64,000 bases of DNA. It comes from Plantago major (Eukaryota; Streptophyta; Magnoliopsida; Lamiales; Plantaginaceae). Shown piece by piece: positions 11,364 through 29,877 of this stretch; within the stretch, counting starts at the first letter, position 1, and each line of letters opens with the position of its first letter. The notes beneath the pieces are model-generated. The model did not search any database and was not told the DNA's origin. It worked only from the letters and a program-made list of their open reading frames with translations. The position numbers were made by a program, and so were the translations under genes. The stretch covers positions 53,664,932-53,728,931 of the forward strand of contig CM048844.1 of NCBI GenBank assembly GCA_026545765.1, in the 5' to 3' direction.

Positions 11364-13147
11364 ATGGCTCCAAAATGTGCTTCTACCCAGAAATCCTAAG
11401 CTACTACCTCTGGTACTGCTGAAAAGCAAGCACCAGTGTTGGTTATAACAAACAATCGGTTGATTGGAGAGTTCATTCCTGATCATTGGACTTCAAATCA
11501 CAGGATGATTTGGGGTGGTGCCATGATTGAGGAATACCTCGTTGCTGTAATTGAAAACCAAGTTGACAGGAAGTTGGTACTTGATATGCTTGAAAAGGCA
11601 TAAATCAAGGGCTTTCTATCTGCTTTTCCCAGTGTAGTTTCTTCACTGGATGTCCTGGAGTTTACAACAACTCCACGATTATTTCCAAAGTCTCTGAAGA
11701 CACTGTGACAGTGTCTATCAAGACTAAAGTCCAAGGACAGGAAATCCTGTTGGACGCAAACTTGACTTTTGTTTGAGCTTCAAAATCTTGGAAAGGATTT
11801 TGAAATTGACACCAAGCATGAAGATCTCCTTGAAGGTGTCAAAAAGCTCTACAGTGATGTGTGTGATCTTGACAAGCCAGACACACCCATAGACTTTAAG
11901 CTTGCTAACATAAGGACCAGACATCTGTTGGTCCACTGGGATGTGTTAGCATGTATCCTTCACAGATGCTTTGATGGTCTACAAGGAGGAGCTGACCAGA
12001 TAAGCCAAGAATGTTGGATGATGATGTTCCTTTTGAATCAACAAAACAAAAGGCTGGAAAACCCTTATAATTAGGGGAAGTACACCTTCATGAAATTTGT
12101 GAAGAAGATACAAGGCTTTGAGCCTAAAATCGTTAAGGGCCTTGCTGAGCCAAAAGCCACAGTAAGCTATGGATTGAAGATATGCTACTTACTGGAGTGT
12201 CTTGGCATTGAGCTCAGAGAGACGGCAGACATTGCCAATAGTAACCTACTCTACAAATATGAGTATACAAACATGATGAAAAAGGTTACTGCATCTCAGA
12301 AAGGTTCCAAGAAACGAAAGACTGATGAGGTATCTGAGGGTTCTGTTGCGACCAAAAAGCCCAGAACTTCACGAAAGAAGTCTGATGGTAAATCAGAAGG
12401 CATACCCATTGTGGATGTCGACTCTCAGATATCTGCCGCCACTGCTGATGAACTCATCAATGAAGATGAACTCATCAATGCTGCTAAGACCACAGCTGAT
12501 GAACTCATCAATGCTGCAGAGTGGGGAATTCAGTCCCAGATTTCAATGAGGAATCTGAAGATGAGGGGGAAGCCATAATCACCAAGGTTGCTGAAAGAGC
12601 AACAAGTGCAGAGGTTGCTGAGAAGGCAACTAGTTCAAAGGTTGCTGAAGAAACAACTGTGTCCAAGGTCACTGGACAAAACACACCATCAGAGCAAGTA
12701 ACACTTAAGCATATTGAAGATGCTCTGATGAGTGGCAACTTAGTGTTGGAGGATACTGCCATTGCCTCAACACTTAAAAATCTGTCTCAAGCAGATCTGG
12801 ATAGGCCCCATACATCATCACCTTCTTCATCCAGATCAGAATCACCACATCAACCACAACAGCCAATAGTGGATGCTGTTGAGATGATACTTGACTTACA
12901 ACATGAGATACCAACATCTTTCCTTGCTGAAGAAAATCCTGTAAATGAGCAGGTTCCACAACTCAATGAGAGGGATCAAACTGAGGCATCTGCTCAGAAT
13001 GATCAACCAGAGGAGGCAACTGAGTTGCACAGTCAGGAAAGGTCCGAAGGACCTCAAACTTCCAACAAAGAAGTGGTCCAAGAACAACAAGACCAACGCA
13101 TGGAAACTTCACAAGTTCTAGAGACCAGTCCGCCTGACAAAGCTCAG

Positions 13148-13225
13148 GTAGCTGAATAGTTTAACACTTTACTTGTGATAACTTATGCTTAAATCTTGTT
13201 ACTTATTAAAATATCTTTGTTACAG
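13148..13225 (+). other. ORF3 intron 1 (element A)
   Basis: A 78-bp phase-0 intron with donor CAG/GTAGCT and acceptor TTGTTACAG/GCTGAA. The ORF runs into a stop inside it (at 13157-13159) if unspliced. The same intron, also 78 bp, is in element C at 53083-53160. Its right part, including the acceptor, is copied between the LTR repeats at 16071, 18906 and 21745. Confidence 0.7.
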
Positions 13226-13268
13226 GCTGAATTAGAAACACAAGAACAAGAGGAAGCTGGAAAGCTTG

Positions 13269-16070
<2,802 letters not shown>

Positions 16071-16176
16071 AACACTTTACTTGTGATAACTTATGCTTAA
16101 ATCTTGTTACTTATTAAAATATCTTTGTTACAGGCTGAATTAGAAACACAAGAACAAGAGGAAGCTGGAAAGCTTG
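16071..16176 (+). repeat. 106-bp host fragment between LTR copies 1 and 2
   Basis: An exact-looking copy of 13163-13268: the 3' part of ORF3 intron 1 with its TTGTTACAG acceptor, then the first 43 bp of exon 2 ending in GCTTG. Identical pieces lie at 18906-19011 and 21745-21850. The junction shares TAA with both parents, a 3-bp microhomology. Confidence 0.8.
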
Positions 16177-16979
16177 TGTAACGCCCCGAAAATTTCACTA
16201 ACTTTTAAAAAGACAAGGGCGTTAAACCAATAACAGGAAGACAATCTAAACGCTTTGAGAAGTCGAAATTTGAACAGTTGACTTGCGAAAACTCTATTTT
16301 TACAAGCAGCGGATAAAAGTACAAGTTTTTGCAAGCGAAAAGTTACAAAACCCCATTTATCCCACTTTCACTCAAGTTGCTGAACGTCTACCCGACTCGG
16401 TCCTCCAATAGACTCTGAAATCTACAAGAAGGTAACAAATCAAGTGTGAGATAAAACTCAGTGAGGTTCTATGCTAGGTGAATAACGAATTATGTAATAA
16501 CGAAATATGATTTTCAAAATCAAACGAATCATAATATAAAAATAATCGAAGAAAAACATATAACGAAGTGAATAAATTATCGTTGGTGCAGTCAACCTTT
16601 TAACCCCAATCCAAGAACTTATCACTCCAGACAGGGTGCTACCACTGTCAAACGAAGACGAAGACGAAGACCTTGCCATGGTACAGGGGTGGAACACTAC
16701 TACTCCCAAAGACCTCGGCGACTTCTGCATCGCGTCTAGGGATAGTAAGTAGAGGTACTTAATGAACAACTCGACAGACACAACTGCCCAAGTATGTCCA
16801 CTCAGAAACCCCGACCACAATTGCGCACATATCGGTCGAAGCGAATCAATCAATCAAATCAAACGAAGATCATAATAAATCATATACATATATATCTTTT
16901 TAGAGAGGAAGCATGAGAAAAAGATTTGATGCAGTTTTCAGAACTTGATTTCATGAGTTTCACAATGTTTGAGATGCAA

Positions 16980-17035
<56 letters not shown>

Positions 17036-18905
17036 AAATAGCTTCTTGTAGTTTCGCAAATATACGAACACTCACCTCAGATGGCCTCGTAAACTTAGCA
17101 AATTCACAAATCCTGATAAAAGGTGACACTACTTAACACTTAAGCAAAAATAACTTAGCGATACCCTTTAACCCCCACAACGAGCATAAACGATCAGAAT
17201 CAACTAGGCATATAATTACTTAACAAATTAGCAATTTTCATCAAAACAATTATATAAGTTTACGGTGTCACGCAAAACAGCAATAGCATAAAGTATAAAC
17301 TAAAGCATAAAAACTTCCTCTTTAACAAAACTAACAATTCCAAACCACACAGTAGCATCATATGAGCATGGACAACAAAGTAATCGGTACCAAATTCAAC
17401 TCAACACCCTAATAAAAACATGGCCAGTAAAAGCACAATTAGATGGTGTCCAAGAGAATGAGCATTCTGGGTATTACAATCTGGTAGTACTAGTTGGCAC
17501 AGATTTACGATGATAAAGCTCAACTAGACACCCGATATATATACTTGCGTCAGTTTAAAAGCAATACAAGTACCATGTGAAGAGACAATAATAAATAATC
17601 AGGTGCAATATATCCATTTCAAGAGGAATTATGGAGGTAAAATCAGCTCTACAGTAGATTTACCTAAGTAACTCTTTATTATAGGAGACAAAGAACAAGC
17701 GACAAATACCACCAATTAATTGAGACCAATTAGGCCAAACTTATCGAGAACTAAGTTCGACTAACCAACACACACCAGGCATCAGGAGAGGAAAAGAAGA
17801 AAAGGAACCCGAACACACAACGGACTCCAATTCGAACATACAATCACCACAACTCGATCGACAAACACCCAACAATTAACAAATCGTACTCGACCATCAC
17901 ATCCTCACTCGACACAAGAACAATCAATCGACAACAAATTCGACAACAAACTCATAGTAAATCACCAATCGAACCCAAAGAACACACACGCAGGTGAATC
18001 GGTAAAGAGGAAGAAGGAGAGAAGGGATCCAGCAAAACTAATCAATTAGCAAAACAGCACGGCAACTACAACTAGTATTCTAACTCAGACACATATCGAA
18101 TTCAGATAAAAGCATCAAGTGACTGATCAACCAATTAAACCATCACAACAAGGAGGAATCGAATTCGACTAAAACACATAGCAAACACGAGGACACAGTA
18201 ATTCGATTCAAACACGAATTAAACACAACAAACACAAACCAATGACTGAAACGATGCAGGCGATGCGAGCGGAGGAGAGAATGACGAACTCAACTCAAAA
18301 GCGGGGCATTCGCGAATTAGTACACAAAGTGCGGAAATCGAGCAGAACATCTCGAAAGTTAAAGGGAGGAATTCAATTGAATTCAAAGAAGCGATTCTGA
18401 ACACCATTACCCACCCTGCATCAATCGTAAAGAAGAAAACGCTTACCGAATCGAGACGAATCAAAGCCCTCTAACCCTTGTAATTGATTCTACGAAGAAC
18501 ACACCAACAATGTTTCTAGAGTTAGGAAGGGAATCAGAATCGAGGAGAAAGATAGAAATCGATCGAGAAACTTACCGACCGAATTCGAAACGGAGAGTTG
18601 GGAACGAACGATGAAATGAGGTCAAGTCGCTTGAGGATTCGAATTTTGGATGCAAGGTCGAAATCAGTTTGTGATTACCTGAGACTTGGAAAGACGTAGA
18701 TATAGGAAACGGTTTGGATGGAATCGAGAGGAACAAGGAAGCAGATGGCGAGATGAAGAAGGAAGAAGACGTAGTCAGTTACAACAAGGTTAGGGGTACA
18801 ATTGGAATGAACTAAAAGACTTTTCCAAACAAACTTGGACTCTTAAACAAGGATAATTAATTAATTACTCAATAATTAAGTATTATTGATAATTAACTAA
18901 ATACT
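16177..18905 (-). repeat. tandem LTR copy 2
   Basis: About 2.73 kb. Its (TA)n run (16983-17032) is only 50 bp. It is otherwise nearly identical to copy 1 over long stretches, with differences in small clusters around CAG/CTG words. Confidence 0.75.
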
Positions 18906-19011
18906 AACACTTTACTTGTGATAACTTATGCTTAAATCTTGTTACTTATTAAAATATCTTTGTTACAGGCTGAATTAGAAACACAAGAACAAGAGGAAGC
19001 TGGAAAGCTTG

Positions 19012-19800
19012 TGTAACGCCCCGAAAATTTCACTAACTTTTAAAAAGACAAGGGCGTTAAACCAATAACAGGAAGACAATCTAAACGCTTTGAGAAGTCG
19101 AAATTTGAACAGTTGACTTGCGAAAACTCTATTTTTACAAGCAGCGGATAAAAGTACAAGTTTTTGCAAGCGAAAAGTTACAAAACCCCATTTATCCCAC
19201 TTTCACTCAAGTTGCTGAACGTCTACCCGACTCGGTCCTCCAATAGACTCTGAAATCTACAAGAAGGTAACAAATCAAGTGTGAGATAAAACTCAGTGAG
19301 GTTCTGTGCTAAGTGAATAACGAATTATGTAATAACGAAATATGATTTTCAAAATCAAACGAATCATAATATAAAAATAATCGAAGAAAACATATAACGA
19401 AGTGAATAAATTATCGTTGGTGCAGTCAACCTTTTAACCCCAATCCAAGAACTTATCACTCCGCACGGTGCTACCACCATCGAAACGAAGACGAGCGAAG
19501 ACCTTGCCATGGTACAGGGGTGGAACACTACTACTCCCAAAGACCTCGGCGACTTCTGCATCGCGTCTAGGGATAGTAAGTAGAGGTACTTAATGAACAA
19601 CTCGATGCATACCTGCGCCCAAGTATGTCCACTCGAAACCCACCACAATTGCGCATATCGGTTGAAGCGAATCAATCAATCAAATCAAACGAAGATCATA
19701 ATAAATCATATACATATATATCTTTTTAGAGGAAGCATGAGAAAAGATTTGATGCGCTTTCGAACTTGATTTCATGAGTTTCACAATGTTTGAGATGCAA

Positions 19801-19864
<64 letters not shown>

Positions 19865-21744
19865 AAATAGCTTCTTGTAGTTTACAAATATACTGAACAC
19901 TCACCTCGGATGGCCTCGTAAACTTAGCAAATTCACAAATCCTGATAAAAGGTGACACTACTTAACACTTAAGCAAAAATAACTTAGCGATACCCTTTAA
20001 CCCCCACAACGAGCATAAACGATCAGAATCAACTAGGCATATAATTACTTAACAAATTAGCAATTTTCATCAAAACAATTATATAAGTTTACGATTGTCA
20101 CATAAAACAAAGAATAGCATAAAGTATAAACTAAAGCATAAAACTTCCTCTTTAACAAAACTAACAATTCCAAACCACACGGTAGCATCATATGAGCATG
20201 GACAACAAAGTAGATCTTGGTACCAAATTCAACTCAACACCCTAATAAAAACATGGCCAGTAAAAGCACAATTAGATGGTGTCCAAGAGAATGAGCATTC
20301 TGGGTATTACAATCTGGTAGTACTAGTTGGCACAGATTTACGATGATAAAGCTCAACTAGACACCCGATATATATACTTGCGTCAGTTTAAAAGCAATAC
20401 AAGTACCATGTGAAGAGACAATAATAAATAATCAGGTGCAATATATCCATTTCAAGAGGAATTATGGAGGTAAAATCAGCTCTACGGATTTACCTAAATG
20501 AACTCTTTATTATAGGAGACAAAGAACAAGCAAGAAATACCACCAATTAATTGAGACCAATTAGGCCAAACTTATCGAGAACTAAGTTCGACTAACCAAC
20601 ACACACCCACGGAGCAATAGGAGAGGAAAAGAAGAAAAGGAACCAGACAACACAACGGACTCCAATTCGAACATACAATCACCACAACTCGACTGACAAA
20701 CACCCAACAATTAACAAATCGTACTCAGCCATCACATCCTCACTCGACACATAGCAACAATCAATCGACAACAAATTCGACAACAAACTCATAGTAAATC
20801 ACCAATCGAACCCAGCAACACACACGCAGACTGAATCGGTAAAGAGGAAGAAGGAGAGAAGGGATCCAAAACTAATCAATTAGCAAAAAGACGGCAACTA
20901 CAACTAGTATTCTAACTCGCATACATATCGAATTCAGATAAAAGCATCAAGTGACTGATCAACCAATTAAACCATCACAACAAGGAGGAATCAATTGACT
21001 AAAACACATAGCAAACACGAGGACACGATGAATTGATTCAAACACGAATTAAACACAACAAACACAAACCAATGATCAAACGATGCAAAGATGCAGAGCG
21101 GAGGAGAACAGACGGCGAACTCAACTCAAACAGAAAAGCGGGCATTCGCGAATTAGTACACTGCAAGTGCGGAAATCGAGCAGAACATCTCGAAAGTTAA
21201 AGGGAGGAATTCAATTGAATTGACAAGAAGAAACGATTACGAACACCATTACCCACCCGGTGAATCGGAAGAAGAAAAGCGCTTCAAAGCGAATCGAGAC
21301 GAATCAAAGCCCTCTAACCCTTGTAATTGATTCTACGAAGAACACACCAACAATGTTTCTAGAGTTAGGAAGGGAATCAGAATCGAGGAGAAAGATAGAA
21401 ATCGATCGAGAAACTTACCGAATTGAACGGAGAGTTGGGAACGAACGATGAAATGAGGCTGAAGCTGTTTGAGGGATTCGAATTTTGGATGCAAGGTCGA
21501 AATCAGTTTGTGATTACCTGAGACTTGGAAAGACGTAGATATAGGAAACGGTTTGGATGGAATCGAGAGGAACAAGGAAGCAGATGGCGAGATGAAGAAG
21601 GAAGAAGACGTAGTCAGTTACAACAAGGTTAGGGGTACAATTGGAATGAACTAAAAGACTTTTCCAAACAAACTTGGACTCTTAAACAAGGATAATTAAT
21701 TAATTACTCAATAATTAAGTATTATTGATAATTAACTAAATACT
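19012..21744 (-). repeat. tandem LTR copy 3
   Basis: About 2.73 kb, preceded by the 106-bp host fragment at 18906-19011. The (TA)n run is at 19804-19861. It is the most different copy: for example GCAGTTTTCAGAAC in copy 1 reads GCGCTTTCGAAC here. Confidence 0.75.
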
Positions 21745-21850
21745 AACACTTTACTTGTGATAACTTATGCTTAAATCTTGTTACTTATTAAAATATCTTT
21801 GTTACAGGCTGAATTAGAAACACAAGAACAAGAGGAAGCTGGAAAGCTTG

Positions 21851-24334
<2,484 letters not shown>

Positions 24335-24404
24335 GCTTGCCTCAGAAACTGAGAAGGAGGCCACCACAGCCTCATCTCTTAAGGAATCTGAGCCTGTGCT
24401 ACAG

Positions 24405-25112
24405 GTGATAGAGAGTTCCTTAAGATATAAATTTTCAAATATCTATTGTATACACTTGACTAACTAAGTGTTTGTTTCTAATAGGCCCCAACTGAGAAGA
24501 AAAATGATGAGGCTGAGAAGCCTAGCTCATCAGAGAATCAACCAGAGACTCACAAAGTCTCTGAGGAACAAGTATATGAGCCTTCTATTGAGAAGGTATA
24601 CATCTTAGATATCTATATTCTTCACAATGTTACTCTGATCATCTTTCTAAAAAGAAAAACTTAACACTTTCTACTCATAGGCTCAAACACAAGTAGAAGT
24701 TTCTGGGGAATTGCCCACTCAATCTCCTTAACCAATGGAAATTGATGAGGCCAACAAGCCTTCATCACCAGAGAAAATACCAGAAACTACACAAGTTTCT
24801 GAGAGACAAGTGTCTGAGCCTCCTACTGTGGAGGTAATTGACATCTTAGATATTAAATTGTCTAAGTGTTTCTCTCCTGATAAATTTCTAAGTGTTATGT
24901 TATATTTTATTCTCAGGTTCAAAAAGAAAGAGATGATGCTGAGGATCAGACTTCCAAGTCTCCTCCTCACACCAAGATATCTGAGGCACCTAGAACCTCA
25001 GTAGTCCAACCTTCTGAGCCTGTTGCTGTTGCACAGGTAACACAGATACTTGACTACTCTAAAACCAAGATATCTACTAAAGTTTTGAAACTAACTCAAA
25101 ACTCTCTTTCAG
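24405..25112 (+). other. ORF3 introns 2-5 with exons 3-5 (element A)
   Basis: Inferred introns: 24405-24484 (80 bp), 24596-24680 (85), 24834-24916 (83) and 25037-25112 (76). All start GT and end AG, and all fall between codons. Exons 2-5 are 108, 111, 153 and 120 nt, each a multiple of three. Exons 2-5 each carry a SEP or YEP motif close to their 3' end (KESEPVLQ, VYEPSIEK, VSEPPTVE, PSEPVAVAQ), and exons 3-6 start with AP, AQ or VQ. Repeats of this kind suggest exon duplication. The same four introns lie in element C at matching places. Confidence 0.7.
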
Positions 25113-27907
25113 GCTCAAGCTAGTGCCTTAGTGGTCCCTGAAGATTTGAACAAGGACCTACTTCCATTCTTCAAGGCTCATACTCTGCCAAAGCACCTAA
25201 AGTGTTTCAAGAAATGGCAGAGACTCAGATGCTCTGATCTGTTTCAGATCACAAGGGTCACTAATCACCCTACCAGAAGAGCAAGAGCATTTGACTTGGA
25301 GAATTATGTGCATTCAATGTTTCCAACTAAGCAATACGCATTTACCACGTTGATGAATAAGAACTTCATAAAGGAAGTAGCACACAAGCTTATTGAAGCC
25401 TTTGAAAAGGCAGATGGTCAGACCAGAATGGAGATGGCATTCAACCCAGTCTTACCCAAGTCCCTACAGTGCATACCCTTTGAACAAGAGGAAGTAAATG
25501 GGCAATTGGTCACACTTCCTGAAGTGATCAATCTGGTTTCTGAAGATGAGGAGGAAACAGATGAGAATAATTTTGAAGAACCTCCTTCTGACCATCACAA
25601 GGATGATGATGACAAAAAGGATGATGATGATGCCCCTACACCAGGGACAGGAGGGATTGCACAATGTAATAATACCTCAGTTGCTGAAAAAACACATTGA
25701 GAGGACTTCACAAAATTCCCCTCCTCCATCTCCTCAGAAGTCTACACATCCATCTCCCCAACTAAACGACTCTACTGAACAAGTAGTTGAGCACTCTGAG
25801 GACAACACTTAGAAAATATTGAATACACAAGCCAGAGTTGCTCAACTCAAACAGTTGTTGGAGGAAGACCAACAACTAAATCTTCAACTAGAAGAGAAGA
25901 TAGCTGAATCCAAAGCAAAGCTCCAAACGATTGAAGATCAAACCATCAAGGAAATGGAAGGTTATGCTGAGATGAAAGAACTCCAGCTTGTTGTTCAGGC
26001 AATTGCTGAAGAATTAGATACTGAGCAAGTATCTGAAGACAAGCAAGATGCTAAGGCTGCATCACCAAAAGAAGTACTATCCTCCTCACTGAAAGGAAAG
26101 AAGCCCATCTTTGAGATGGTTGCTGGGTAGAGAATATTGATGAAAATGGTCAAGAGGATAAAGATCAATGGGATGAAGACTCAGATGATAAAGAAGACAG
26201 AACCCTGGCAGAACATGCAAATGTTCATTTGGGAGTTTCTCACTTAAAGAGAAAACTGATAGCTCCTCAAAGCTTCAGTAAGAAACCAAATCTCAACTCC
26301 CATGATTACATGGCCAGATACCAGGTTCTGGCAACTCTAAGAAAGGAGTTGTCTCACCAAAATGAAGAAGTAATTGCATCAGTCCCTATTGAAATGAAGA
26401 AGTTCACTAAGTTAATCACTCAGAGAACAACAAGCTTGGTCATTGCTCAAAGAGACCTAGGCATGGTGAGGAATGATGACAATAATCTTGCTAAAAAAGC
26501 CCTCAATGAGGCTAGCTATGCTGCTGGAAAAGCAGATGCTACTCAAGGTCCACTGGCAGAGCTCACTGATAAGGACACTGGACTTATCAAACAGAATCAG
26601 GAGCTCAAGGCTGAACTTCAGAAGTTGGTTACTGCTTACAATTATCTACAAGGAAACTTTGAATCTCTCTCAAAATCCTTTGTGATACTTAGTCAGTCAA
26701 CAATGACTAAGGGGGGAAAAGTATCCAAGATAAGGGGAAGGTTCTGGTGCTCATAAAGGAAGAGGAAACAAGAAGAAATCTTCCCAACCACCACTCAGAA
26801 TCAATGAGCCCTCCTCAAGTCAAGCTGCTTTACAAGTAGTAGTTACTTCCCAACAACCTTCTGAAAAAGGAATGACAACAAGGGCCAGGGCACAAAAACC
26901 TCCAAGGGGTACCAAGGCTCCAAGGAGAAGATAAGTGAAAGGGATTGATGAGTCTTCTGAAGAAGAAGAAGAAGAAGAAGAAGAAGAAGAAGAAGGACAA
27001 ATCAAATCCCAGGGCAACGAAGAAGGCTGCAAAATTCCCACAAGAATTGATCTTGATGATGATGACGAAGAGACTGATGAAGATGAAGCTCCTCTTCACA
27101 GAAAAAGAAAAAGGGTTGATAGCCTATCTGAGCCCATAGCTGCAATGCCTTTAGCAGCTAAAACACCCTCTGGAAATACCAAGTCAATCCAGGGTGGTTC
27201 TTCAAGCAATCCCCCAAGGGAGAATTCAAGACAAAGGAGGAACAGGCTGAGAGCTGAACAAAGAAAACTTCAACTACCACTCAGGCCTGAAGAAGCCAAG
27301 ATAGAGTATGTGAAGACCAACAATGACTCCTCTGTCTACAGGTGCATTAATCAGAAGAATGGCTACTGGATTCTGGAACTCAAGCACTTACTGGTAAATG
27401 AAAATTTTCCAGAACCAATCCATAAACAACTCATGGCATGGAGAAAGCACAAGCCAGTCTTGATTAACACCAACCACATCAAAGCCTGGTTGGATTTTGA
27501 AGTAATCAAGAGAATAGAAGCCATGAAGAAAGACCTCTCTGATGATTGTCCTTATGGAAAGCCAGATGATGTGCACATAATTCCCAATATCACTGGAACA
27601 GGCACAAGAGCAAGACTTACTGTGGAACCCTATGAGTCATTTTTACATGACTCAAGAGCAATACAAGGGTGACATAAGATATCTAAGGATCATATATGAA
27701 TACTTCAAGCTATCAGATATCAGAATTGAGCATGCCTGGAAATGGGGAAAGTATTTATGGGTCAAACACTTTGCCAAGAAGAATCCCACCAAAACCTACA
27801 AGGAAGTTTGTGGATTTGCCAGAAACACTAAGATGATAGTCAGGACCTTGCTCTATGACTACTCAGATGATATCAAAAGGTTTGGGGATAGGGAATTTTC
27901 TAACTGA

Positions 27908-28298
27908 TCCATAGATCTGCTGATTGAAGACTTGAAGATTTTGAAGACTTGAAGACTAGTAAATTAGAATGTTTACGTGGAGCTTGGTTACTCCTGTTGT
28001 TCTAATTCAACTAAGTGTTTTGTATCTTGCTGACTGAGCTGTAATGTATTTTATTTAAGTTATCTGTGAACTTTCTTTGTAACATATCTGATGAACCTAC
28101 TCTCAGATATCAATCTATAAAAAGATAACTTGTCAGCAAAGATCACACCTTGTGATTTGGTTGATGTTTACTTTCTACACTTAATTAAAATGAATTGAAA
28201 AGATCATAAGAAATCATTAAGTGTTGGATTGTTCCCTCTTCCAAGTTGTAATAGGTTTTAAAGATAGTCATCGTTGACTGATCAAAAAGGGGAAAATT
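27908..28298 (+). other. ORF3 3' untranslated region and polypurine tract (element A)
   Basis: About 390 bp from the ORF3 stop to the LTR, close to the 376 bp in element C. It ends with the polypurine tract AAAAAGGGGAAAA at 28284-28296, the plus-strand primer site, directly before TGTTAGGAAT. Confidence 0.7.
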
Positions 28299-29876
28299 TG
28301 TTAGGAATATATGTTTAGATTTTGATCAGCAACCTAATGACTTATCTTAGCTCAGAAAGGTGGTTAGTACTATTGGTTCACTTGAACACTATAAAACAGG
28401 AAAATCACTAAGTATGTTAGTCTAGCAAATCTTGTATAGGATGTTGGGTCTCTGAATGTAATTTTTATCTTTGAAGAAGACCAAGAAGAAAGGCATCCGG
28501 CAGGAGAGTTCAACAAATTTGAAGATTTGAAGACTGCACAAGATTGCTAAAGACGAAGGTCATCAGATACCTATGTCCAGATATCTTGAGGAAACAAGTA
28601 TTTTTCAATAAACAGGTTTCACAAAAGATATCTGAGAACACAAGGTTTCTGAACGAGGAAAAGTGCCCACAGATACCTACACTCAGATACCCTGGATAAA
28701 ACTATGTTTCTGGGAGATAATGTTTCAACAGGTATCTGGAGATGTGGAGGTCTCTGGAAAGGTACATGCAATGCTTCAGAAAACGTGCATAGTTCCGTTG
28801 GCACTACAGAACAAAAATAGTACAATGCAATAAATGCTCAGACAGAGACATCTGAACAAAAGAGGAAATCTCTGAAAAGAGACAACGTCTTCTGCAGTAC
28901 TATTTACAGATATCAATAGTTTGAATTTCATTAAGCCTAACGGTTACTATTCAAATAGCTTCAAATTCAACATAAATATCACCACTTAGAATGCTTGAAA
29001 CACACACTGAACACCTTGAACTTACACACAGAACGAACTCATTCAACCTACTTACTCTTTAGCTTACAGTTGCGACTAAGCTCTTGAATTCTAAGTAGCA
29101 CGAAAGTTCTAAGTGTCCTGATCCTTAACAAGCATTGCTATCTGTGAAGGAGTTGAATCAAAAGATCAAGTATCTGAGTTTCATTCTCCAGAACATTTAA
29201 CATTGACTTGGGTCAGTAAAGAACATATCACCACACATTGTAAAGTGTGTTAAGTGATTCTTGTTCTATAGAGTATTCCTAAATAACTGAAAAGTTAGTA
29301 AGACTACTCACCTGACAAACCATCATAACCAACACCTTAAACGGCGTGGAGTACAGGAAGTACTTAGTTTGGAAAACTAAGGAATAACTCCAAGGTTACT
29401 GAGCATAGGAAGTACTTAGTTTGGGAAACTGAGGAACAACTTAAAGGTTTCTGAGTATAGGAAGTACTTGGCTGGGAGCCAGGGAATAACTCAGGGGGAA
29501 CACTTGGTTGGGAACCTAGTGTATTTAGGAATCGAGAGAAGATATTTGTAAGGTGAACTCAATTATCTTTCTTAGTGGATTCTAGGTACGAGAAAGGCCG
29601 AAGTGGATTAGTTGAAGGATTATGCCACCTTCAGATACCACTATAAAAGACGTGTTATTTACTTTCAGTAATTTATTTATCGTTCTGTTTATCCTGCTAA
29701 GTATTTAAACACATTATATCTTGCTGAGCACGTGCACTTATCACAGAAAGTCTTCCGCTCTCTGAAATTAAGTATCAGATATCTTCACAGATATCTGAGA
29801 AATTGTGTTTATCGATAAAAGTTGTAAAAGACTATTCACCCCCCCTAGTCATTTCCTTTGCCGTTATCTGGACCAA
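28299..29876 (+). repeat. 3' LTR of element A
   Basis: It starts TGTTAGGAATAT and ends near TTATCTGGACCAA, matching the CCAACA ends of the B and C LTRs; the last bases are altered where it meets the CACTA fragment. A TATA-like CATAAATATC lies at 28971-28980, so the part after about 29000 is probably transcribed leader (R-U5). That part carries the four-hairpin array at 29363-29521. The words AGATATCT and CAGATATC recur through the LTR. Confidence 0.75.
29363..29521 (+). repeat. four-hairpin array in the LTR (element A)
   Basis: The hairpins are at 29363, 29415, 29467 and 29501, the first three at 52-bp spacing. Stems are CTTAGTTT/AAACTAAG, CTTAGTTT/AAACTGAG, CTTGGCT/AGCCAGG and CACTTGGTT/AACCTAGTG, mostly around a GGG loop. 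Element C has the same four, and element B has four with AGCTT/AAGCT in the second. Different stems keep their pairing, which favours a folded RNA in the leader. Confidence 0.7.
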
Positions 29877-29877
29877 T

